Both the position numbers and the translations under genes were made by a program. From Hysterangium stoloniferum (taxonomy: Eukaryota; Basidiomycota; Agaricomycetes; Hysterangiales; Hysterangiaceae): DNA of 64,000 nucleotides. The stretch is taken from positions 1 to 64,000 of the forward strand of contig WHVD01000205.1 of assembly GCA_015178975.1 (NCBI GenBank). The letters are read 5' to 3'. Below the pieces are notes generated by a model. It saw only the letters and a program-made list of their open reading frames with translations. It did not search any database and was not told the DNA's origin. This document shows positions 56,362 through 64,000 of this stretch, piece after piece (the first letter of the stretch is position 1; each line of letters opens with the position of its first letter).

Positions 56362-56545
56362 GGACAGTCTCTGAACCTGAATCCCATTGAACACTTATGA
56401 AATCACCTGAAGAGGAGGTTGGCAGGTATAAGAATGCATTCCAGGGAATAGAAGAGCTTTGAGAGAGGGTTGTCAAGGAATGGTACAAGATTGATGTAAA
56501 GGTGTGTCAGGATTTGGTTGAAAGTATGCCTAGGAAGGTTGTGTT
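56362..56545 (+). pseudogene. Tc1/mariner transposase C-terminal relic
   Basis: Reading frames give SLNLNPIEHL, HLKRRLAG, a WERVV-like stretch, EWYKIDVKVCQDL and ESMPRKVV. This is the pattern SPDLNPIEHLW ... R(V)xxxxxA(K)GxxTKY-side that ends Tc1/mariner DDE transposases, including the glutamate-bearing NPIEH block. In-frame stops stand at usual Trp codons. Only about 60 residues remain. Confidence 0.7.
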
Positions 56546-56709
56546 AAGATCTAAGCTAAAAGGAGAAAGGGGGGCTCTAAGTCAGGGGGTCTGATGATTG
56601 GAAATGAGCTAATCAGGAGGCCAACAATAGAGATCATACTAGTCAGGAGGTCTGACTCTATACATAGATGTAGTGGAGCTTGGCTTCAACTTATGTGTTG
56701 TGCCCTTGT
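56546..56709 (-). repeat. Family-C LTR fragment (copy C5b)
   Basis: It follows TGTTAAGATCTAAGC and includes GAGCTTGGCTTCAACTTATG and GTTGTGCCC, as in C1 and C2. It stops where a different sequence (TGTTATGACCAGAATTCCC) begins at 56710. Confidence 0.65.
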
Positions 56710-57717
56710 TGTTATGACCAGAATTCCCACCAGACTCTGGGCACTAACTTATATGCACCCGTGCCCTATATGCACCAATTGTCAGTTTACCAGAATTCCA
56801 GCCAGACTCTGTATGTCAGACTTGTCCATGTTTAACTTCATTATGTCATGTATCAGTCACCAGAATACCCACTGGACTCTGTCCCTATCTATGTCCAACC
56901 TCATCCCACACATCAGTCACCAAACCCCACTCAGAAAACCCGTCATCTCTCTAACTGAGCCCCATTCCCATTTTAGTCAAATGACCTGTCATGATTCAGA
57001 CTCCGCTCCCGCTCCGTTTCCCATTATGGTTTATGATTTGTCACGATTCAGACTCCCCTCCATTCCATCCCATTCCTAACACCAAATTTGGCATTTACTA
57101 TTCTCGTTTCATGTTTTGCTACTTTCTGTAAGGGCTACCTCTAACAGGACCTGTGGTACTCACACTAGGCTAGCAGAGGGATATCCAAAGTATATTAAGT
57201 ACCTAATATATACAGGAGACTAAACTACTCACCTAGCAGAGGGATATCCAAAGAGAAAAGGATAAGGGGGCGGCCTCTGCTAGGCGATCCGAAACTAGGG
57301 GGTGGCTAAAAATAGAATGACAGCTCACCCCAATGGTCACTAACTACCTACTCTACCCTGGAGATATTCCTAGGGAGTGTTAGAAGTCATGGAAAAATAT
57401 GAGAAGATTACAGGAAACAGTACTAATAACCCTCTTGGGGCTAGATTACTCAGAGGAACTTATTGGGGTTTTAGCAATATATATATCAACCATATTGAAG
57501 GCACAAATTGAACGTCCCCTTACATCACCCCCTCTTCTAAGGCGTGACGCCTCGGAACGCTCAAGAACAAGAAAAGGAGGCACATTGGAACTACCCTACA
57601 AATCACATGTCGACAATCCCTCCTATGTCATATGCCATATCAACCATCCAAACACCATTTCTTCTACTCCCCAGACCGAGATAGGACATGCACTGTTCCT
57701 ACCCCTAAGGACTACCA
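56710..57717. other. Unassigned LTR-like and repeat sequence
   Basis: From 56710, TGTTATGACC ... CCATTCCTAACA (57081) has LTR-like ends and internal repeats of ACCAGAAT-CCA-C-AGACTCTG, but the flanks show no matching 5-mer duplication. Further on, CTAGCAGAGGGATATCCAAAG occurs twice (about 57170 and 57235), making a 65-bp direct repeat. No coding domain is visible. Confidence 0.4.
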
Positions 57718-58176
57718 TTAAAAGCAAGGGAAGAACACCGTTCTCAACCACACTAGAAATGCAAAACGATAACGCCCACGCTGGCATTTGACCTCACTTC
57801 CTACTGGCACTGGGATGCGGAACAACGAGGGTCCTTCGTGATCTCCAACAGGAGTGAACATGGCCTCGTAGTACACTTCCTCTGTTGGTGAGGGACGAGA
57901 TCGTGGGAATGCTCGATCGAATCGATATTGGTACACCTTATGGGAATCTTTGTTAACGCGGATGTAGACAGGGTCATCAGGAGCATATGGGGGTCGGATG
58001 CCTTGTCGATGAAGGATGCGACGGTATTCCTTGGAGGAATATGAGTAAGGTGGATGGGATTGGGGAATACTCTCTGTGGATAAAGAGAATTGAGACTTCA
58101 CAAGTTCGAGTTCAATGGTAGTGAGAGGAGTTGAGTTAGAGAGGGTTAATTTAGAAGAAGATGCTGTAGCAAACAT
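57718..58176 (-). CDS. Hypothetical protein, possibly an element-encoded gag-like N-terminus
   Basis: An uninterrupted 152-codon frame from ATG at 58176 (MFATASSSKLTLSNST) has ATATATATTTGGG about 80 bp upstream on the same strand. Composition is Pro/Tyr/Arg-rich (RPPYAPDDPVYIRV, YYEAMFTPVGDHEGP), CpG is normal, and no domain is recognised. It stands among repeats and has the same sense as element J, so it may be the first frame of another retroelement rather than a host gene. Confidence 0.35.
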   Translation of the reverse strand: MFATASSSKLTLSNSTPLTTIELELVKSQFSLSTESIPQSHPPYSYSSKEYRRILHRQGIRPPYAPDDPVYIRVNKDSHKVYQYRFDRAFPRSRPSPTEEVYYEAMFTPVGDHEGPSLFRIPVPVGSEVKCQRGRYRFAFLVWLRTVFFPCF

Positions 58177-58325
58177 GATGCAGTTGATTAGGATGTTTGG
58201 TCAACGAACTAGGGGGCTATGTTGATATTATCTTAGTGCCCAAATATATATGTGAGTTCGGACTTTTAATTTAGCTGAGAGTCAGGCTGGATTTGGGATC
58301 TTTTAATTTCCGTTTCTATTATGCT

Positions 58326-59045
58326 TGTTAAGAACTAGAAACTGACTAATATCGGTGGCCGACAGGGACCGATTGGAAGGACTTGGCTTCAGCTTATGTG
58401 CTGCACCCTCGCAAATATCCGTAGGATGTCCTTAAATTTCGGGCGGGCGAAGACTAATCCTAGTGAGTACCTTTCGGCGTGATACCGATCGGAATCGAAG
58501 GACAAGTCAAGCGTCGGGCCAAGGGGTCGGGGCCGGGAGTGGGCGAGCGCACACGAAGGCGGATGGGGGGATTCTTAGTATGAGACTGATACAGGTGTAT
58601 GAGGGTATTCTGAGTCGATATTCTGATTGCCTAGTAACTACAATTACAGCGGGTTCATATACAAGTAACAGGCGTCTGGAAAATACTAATGGGGAGAAGG
58701 GCGGAACACGGTATTAACAATAAGCTTGACTAGGAACGGGAAGTTTATGATTAGTTCGGAGGCCGATGATAACCGAGAGCGGGATTACGATAAAAGGAAA
58801 TGGTTCGAGGACTACAAATATAGATAGACATATGCGAAACATAAGATTGAACGGATCAACATAATAAAGGGGACGTATCAAAGTTTGACCAGACAATACG
58901 AGTTATTTGACGTGGGCGTAAATGGAGTTTGATCTTCGTGAAACATTCGTCAGCTTCGGGGCCAATGGTTTCCGAGAGGATGACTTGAAATGTTGACAAG
59001 TGGCGATAACCTCGGGGCCGATAGGGTTGCGACACGGTTGTAACA
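58326..59045 (-). repeat. Solo LTR of a family-B subgroup (720 bp)
   Basis: The plus strand reads TGTTAAGAACTAG to ACACGGTTGTAACA. It shares CTTGGCTTCAGCTTATGTGC, CCTTAAATTTCGGGCGGGCG and the GGAACGGGAAG-type blocks with element B's LTR, but differs by many substitutions and a shorter repeat zone. An exact duplication ATGCT flanks it (58321-58325, 59046-59050), so it is an independent insertion and not the 3' LTR of element J. Confidence 0.9.
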
Positions 59046-59078
59046 ATGCTCGTGACAACATTGAGTTCAGTGAAGGGC

Positions 59079-62000
59079 TTATTGAAATGGCAGGGCATAA
59101 AACTGTACCGCTCTAATCCGTCTAGGGGCTCCTGGATGTTCCTGATAGAATTCTGCAACTAAGTCTGGAGCCTTGACATCATTCTCTGAGACCCATTCAT
59201 TATGCTCATATCCATAGCCTTCCCACTTGATCAAGAATTGGAGCTGATTCCGAAATCTCCTGCTATTGAGGATCTTCTCAACATGATACTCCTCTTCACC
59301 TTCCACCAATATTGGCTCTGGTGCAGGTGGAGGATGGCGTCCTGGGAAAGGGTCATCCAGTGCTGGAGTCAGTTTGACCACATTAAACACTGGGTGAAGA
59401 CGTTGCAAGGAATTGGGGAGTCTTAAACGATAAGCATTGCGACCCACTTTGGCTTGTATGGTAAAAGGCCCCAAATTGCGGTGAGAGAGTTTGACTGATG
59501 GCCTAGTGGTTCTAATATCACTAGCATCTAGGTACACCTTGTCTGCTACCTTGTAGTCAGGAGCAGGTATTCGCCGCTGATTGTAATACCGTGCCATATC
59601 CTCCTTGGCTTTAATGAGTGCTGCCTTTGCCTCTTCCAGTGCATGGGCCATTCGATCTTTGAACTCATTGACTGATTCTAAATGGGATAAAGGCTGGTGT
59701 GGTTCAAATCCCATACGAGGGTGGCAGCCTGTATCTAGCATAAATGGTGTCTGTTGGGTGCTAGAATGGGGTACATTGTTGTGACTAAACTCAGCCAATG
59801 GGAGAAGCTCATCCCAATCATCTTGTCGTTCATTGATCCACACCCGCAAGTACTGTTCCAGTTCTTGGTTGACTCGTTCTGTTTGGCCATCAGCCTGGGG
59901 ATGATAGGCTGTAGTGGGGGATAATTTGATTCCCAGTAAACGAGACAATTCTTTAGTGAATTCTGCCACAAATTGAGGGCCACGATCAGATACCACCTCT
60001 CTAGGTAATCCATGCAGTTTCCACACATGAGTCAGAAATAGTCGTGCTGCACCTAAGGCTGTGATTGTGGTGTTAGTTGGAATGAAATGAGCTCGTTTGG
60101 TTATGGAGTCCACCACTACCATGATAGAGTCAAAACCATGGGCCTCAGGAAGTTCTACAATGAAATCCACACTTATAGTGTCCCATCTGTTTTCTGGGAT
60201 AGGGAGAGGTTCCAACTCACCCATAGGTTTCCTACGTTGAATCTTGGTCCTCAAACAAGGGTCACAAGTGGCAACATAACGTCCAATGTACCGTGACATT
60301 TGTGGCCACCAGTAATTGCGTGCCACCAATTCTAAGGTTTTCCATCGGCCATGATGACCACCAATGCGAGTATCATGATGCTGTGATACTATGACTCTTC
60401 GGAGCTCTGGATCATTTGGCACAGATCTTGCCACGAAAGTAAAGGATGCCCTGTAGCTCTGACCACTCTGCAGTCAGGACTTGTCGGGAGTTGCCTTGTT
60501 GAAGCTCTCGTGCTGCCTTTGCAACTGTGTCTTCTCGCAATCCCATTTGCCCTGCTCTACGGATCTTGCGCAGGACATCCTGCTCTTCCCCCACCAGTGT
60601 CAGACCCTCCAGGGCTCTGATTCGAAACAGGTCAGGGCGCAATAGTATTACATCAGCATTGTCTTCTGATCCTGTACCATGATCTGGTCTCCGTGACAGA
60701 GCATCTGGCTTCCCCATTGATTTTCCTGGCTTGTGGAATAAATCATATTCAAAGCGAGAGAGGAATAATGACCATCTAGCCTGTCTACGGTTGAGTTTTC
60801 GGGCTGACCTGAAGTACTGAAGATTCTGATGATCAGTCCAGATCTCTACCTTGTGCTGAGCACCTTCCAAGAAATGGCGCCATTCTTCTAAGGCCCGGAT
60901 TATGGAAAGGAGTTCTTTGTCATAAATCTCATAGTTCCGTTCCACAGCATTCAGACTTTTGGAGTAGAAGGCAACTGGGTGCCACTTCCCATCAGAGTCT
61001 GATTGCTGGGACAAGACTGCTCCTGTGGCAAAGTCTGAACTATCTGCCTCAATTCGAAATGGTTGATTGTCATTTGGGAGTGTGAGGACTGGAGCAGAGG
61101 TCACCCGAGCCTTAATCCCATTAAATGCTTCTTGGGCCTCTGTGGACCAGTTCCAGGCAACATCATTTCCTGTAAGATCAAACAATGGACGTGCAATCTT
61201 GGAAAAGTCTTGGATGAATCGACGGTAGAAATTTGCAAAACCCAAAAATGCCTGTACTTCCTTTTTATTTTTGGGAATGGGCCACTCTGCTACACCTGCT
61301 ATCTTCACTGGGTCCATCTCCGTACAACCATGGGAGATAATGAGCCCCAAATATTCAATCTTGGTCTTCTCAAACTCACACTTCTCTGGACGTAAGTAAA
61401 GTTTATGATGTTGGAGTCATTTTAAGACTAATCGCAGAACTCGGCGATGTTCTTCTAGAGTCTTGGTATAGATCAGGATGTCATCCAGGTATACACATAC
61501 CACTCCTTCTCGGATCAGGTCTACAAAGATATCATTCATCATGGTCTGGAAAGTGGCTGGGCTATTGGTGAGTCCAAAGAACATCACCAGTGGTTCAAAC
61601 AGTCCCCTATTGGTGCGAAAGGCTGCCTTCCATTCATCACCCTCTTTGATGCGAATGTTATTGTATCCCCATCACACATCCAGCTTTGTAAAGTATCGAG
61701 CTCCCCTAAGCTGATTCACAAGTTCTGAAATCAATGGAATGGGATAACGGTTTTTCACTGTGATGGTATTCAACTCCCGATAGTCTTGGACTAACTGCAG
61801 AGATCCATCTTTCTTCTTGATGAAAAACACTGGAGAGGCCATTGGGGATTTGGAGGGGCGGATACGCCCAGTTTCTAGATTCTCCTTAAGGAACTCATCC
61901 AGCTGCACTTGTTCAGATGGGGACAAGGGGTAGACCTTACAGTTGGTGGCTTTAGCACCAGGCTCCAGCTCTATGGCATGGTCCCAAATCTTGCATTCTG

Positions 62001-62973
62001 GAAGAGTGTCAAAGGACTTCTTTGAGAAGACATCATGGAATTCCTGTAGATACTCTGGGACCTTGGCCTCTGTGCTGAAATTGCGGTGGGCAGCTTCTGC
62101 CAGACGCTGTGAAGTGGTGGAGCTAGCTGCAATCATTTCTACTGAGGGGGGGATAATGGACAATATTCGATCTCCCGATTCATACAGGGGTGTGGTCAGT
62201 TGAGAGTCCTGGGTTGCAAGGTGATGCTCCTCGGACCCTTCTGGACTCTCAAGGTTCTCTAGGTCTTCCAACTCATCTACAAGGAGTGGACAAGGTCCTT
62301 GTCGACAGAGTCTGGCTCTATGAGCCTCTCTTTTATGTTCCTGTGTCTCCTTCACTTCCTGTCGGCAGGTGTGGCACTTTGCTGGGCAGCGGCTAAGCTT
62401 GACCTGTTTGGTCGGCCAGTCAATCTCTGGGTTGTGTTCCTTGAGCCAGGTGTATCCCAGGATCAACTTTTGGCGACCCAGACTAGTCACTGCCATTGGG
62501 GTACGCTCACTGTGATCCTTGTAGCGTAAAATCAAGTCAACCACCTCAGTGATGGATCCTGACTCATTCAGGGTTCCATCTACATTGTGTACTGGAATAG
62601 GATGGAGAAGCTTCTGAGTGGTGAGTCGGTTCTGCTTCACAAACTCAGAATCAATGAATGATCCTGTTGCTCCAGAGTCTAGGAGGGCAGATACTCCAAA
62701 AACTTCAGCGGTATCTGTGGTTTGGATTTCTACCTTGAGAGACAGGGAATTTGGATTTAAGGTGGCTGCAATGACAAATGGGGTTGGTAATCTTTGCTCC
62801 CAACGGGGCTTTCTGACTCTGAGTTTCTTGGGTTGGGAGTTAGGGGGTTTAGGGTTCAGTACGGCTGGAACTATTGAGAAGGGAGGCTGTGATAAGGGAG
62901 TGTCATTTTCTACAGCCAAACATTCAAAATGGTTATGTACAGGCAGTGGAGGCACACTTCTCATCCACTGCAA
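59079..62973 (-). pseudogene. Element J pol: protease, RT, RNase H, integrase, chromodomain
   Basis: The protease has ALLDSGATGSFID (near 62690). The RT enters at KDGSLQLVQDYRELN and continues past a TGA at 61672-61674 (LDV*WGYNN, usually LDVRWGYNN). YLDD is near 61480 ([10 protein letters not shown]). A third TGA lies at 61417-61419 (LK*LQHHKLYL). RNase H (60412-61350) has EADSSDFATGAVLSQ and DHQNLQYF. A one-base shift near 60425 separates it from integrase (59079-60434): HHDTRIGGHHGRW ... CDPCLRTK zinc finger, then the VDFIVELPEAHG, VSDRGPQF and YHPQADGQTE core. A C-terminal chromodomain reads YHVEKILNSRRF, FLIKWEGYGYEHNEWV. All three stops would be CGA if C had not changed to T. The GPF-x-I and LHPVFNV blocks of chromoviral integrases are intact. 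Confidence 0.92.
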
Positions 62974-64000
62974 GAGCCAAAATCCTCTTCTACCTCTTCT
63001 TTACCTATTATACCTTGCCCATCCAGATTTTGTGCCATTCCTGCAGCACGCACATCAGCCGCAGCTAACAACTGCTCTAGCATGGATACCTGTTCCTCAA
63101 CTGGGATGACCCGAACATCAAAGGCATGTGGGCAATCTTTGACTAGATGCTCCAGACTGCCACAACGAAAACAAGCACCTGGCACACCATGATTGCGTCT
63201 AAGAGTGTCTACCTCCATAGGTACAGGGAGGTTGGCATGGCTCTTCACAGGGAAGGAATGAGGGGGAGGCCCTGGAGGAGGTGCATAGACAGGGACTGGT
63301 GCAGGCCTACTCAGGGCAGGGATAGGACGATGCAGGGGAGGACCTGATGGCACAGAAGAGCGCCCTGAAGTGTTGAATGCTTGGTTGGCTGCCCGATTAG
63401 CATCAAAGCGGCGTGCAGCCTCATACCAGGCCAAAGGGTCTTCATTGGAGGGGCGGTCTGAGCCTAGCTCAGCAATGCGGTCCTGTAGATGTTTGTCTAA
63501 GCCTCGTCTGAATTTCATCACAATGACTCGGCCTTCTGTATATCTGGCTTCAGTAATCAGCTCTTCGAACTGGTCAATGTAATCCTCAACAGGACGACGG
63601 CCCTGAAAATAGCCAGTTCCTTCTAACTTGGTGAGGGCAGCCATCTCCTCATCCCAAGGGCAGAAGCGCAGTCAGAACTCCTGTTCAAAATCTGCCCATG
63701 AACTAAATGGGAGGGCTCCTGAAGCTTGGGCACTAACGACATGCTGGGCAAAGGTGGCAGCTCGGCCAGTCTTCATGTAGGACAGGGCCCAATGTATACG
63801 GGCCTGCTCGTTTGGGAATTGAGCTGCACAGAGGGAGAAGTACAAGGTGCAGCTAGTGAGGAAGGCCCTCCCAGAAGAGCGGTCCCCGTCGAAGTCGTTC
63901 GGGGCGGCGGCGCGAACGCGAGCGTACGGGCCAATAGGCGCCGGCGCGCCGAGATCGGGTGGGGGGCCGTCGTCGCGGCCACGAGCGGCGTGTGGGGTGT
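62961..64000 (-). pseudogene. Element J gag with zinc knuckle (one stop, 5' part outside)
   Basis: The minus-strand frame enters at the edge, passes FDGDRSSGRAFLTSC and HWALSYMKTGRAATFA (retrotransposon gag core), and meets a TGA at 63672-63674 (EF*LRF, where CGA would give Arg). It goes on through YFQGRRPVEDYIDQFEELI, a Pro-rich linker, and the knuckle ACFRCGSLEHLVKDCPH. It ends at 62961, overlapping the start of pol in another frame, as in related elements. The part right of about 63880 is much richer in G+C and CpG than the rest. Confidence 0.85.

Larger units (their letters stand above)
59051..64000 (-). mobile_element. Chromodomain Ty3/gypsy element J, runs off right edge
   Basis: The minus strand from the right edge downward reads gag with a CCHC knuckle, protease, RT, RNase H, integrase and chromodomain, ending at 59079. 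It is a chromovirus of the kind frequent in basidiomycetes. No LTR of its own is identified: the 5' LTR is beyond 64000, and the sequence after the stop meets the solo LTR at 59045. Sense, order and motif content leave little doubt about the class. It has three stops and one frameshift, so it is inactive. Confidence 0.92.

Noticed and set aside
56710..57081. Solo LTR from TGTTATGACC to CCTAACA
   Set aside because: The ends look right, but the flanking 5-mers (CTTGT and CCAAA) do not match and no second copy is present in the window.
58326..59045. 3' LTR of element J
   Set aside because: It has its own exact target duplication ATGCT, belongs to family B, and no polypurine tract lies at the junction.

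Overview
The window looks like a repeat-dense, heterochromatin-like stretch of a filamentous fungal genome, most probably an agaricomycete basidiomycete. The evidence is host genes cut by many 45-65 nt introns, a Zn2Cys6 regulator, chromodomain Ty3/gypsy elements of fungal type, and many solo LTRs. The species cannot be named from sequence alone.

Layout. (1) 1-17.4 kb is a nest of retrotransposons on a copia-type integrase relic (about 15.76-15.99 kb). A family-B LTR landed in the relic. Gypsy element A (minus strand, 638-bp LTR at 14475-15112) landed in that LTR. A full-length family-B chromodomain element (4495-12050, 5-bp duplication CTCTC) landed in A's gag-pol. A reversed family-B solo LTR (8020-8963, duplication GCTAC) landed in that copy. 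Most of B's coding region has been replaced by degenerate ~213-bp tandem repeats. (2) 16-19.5 kb is older CpG-poor repeat debris: family-C LTRs, a 16-bp G-rich minisatellite and a 147-bp duplication. (3) 19.6-28.3 kb is a genic island: a DUF4419-type protein, a secreted type-B carboxylesterase/lipase relative that appears to lack two triad residues, and a mitochondrial dicarboxylate-type carrier with a 2,445-bp intron. (4) 29.5-36.8 kb is a second nest of decayed copia and gypsy relics, cut by solo LTRs of four families (C, D, E, F) and a palindromic CACTA-like MITE. (5) 37.3-53 kb is a second genic region: a zinc-finger-like protein gene, a Zn2Cys6 transcription factor with a 6-nt microexon, an inverted broken copy of the zinc-finger-like gene, a GPI-anchored pepsin-like protease and an S1/P1 nuclease. 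(6) 55-64 kb is repeats again: an 800-bp terminal-inverted-repeat element, a Tc1/mariner relic, LTR fragments, a solo family-B-like LTR (58326-59045), and a chromodomain gypsy element (J, minus strand) that runs off the right edge.

The host genes do not form an obvious pathway. Three encode predicted secreted or surface hydrolases (esterase, protease, nuclease). Every premature stop I resolved in A and J is TGA at a position where CGA would restore arginine. Together with the CpG-poor look of the older repeats, this suggests cytosine methylation with deamination, or a RIP-like process, acting on repeats here. LTR families are lettered A-F and repeat G for this report only.
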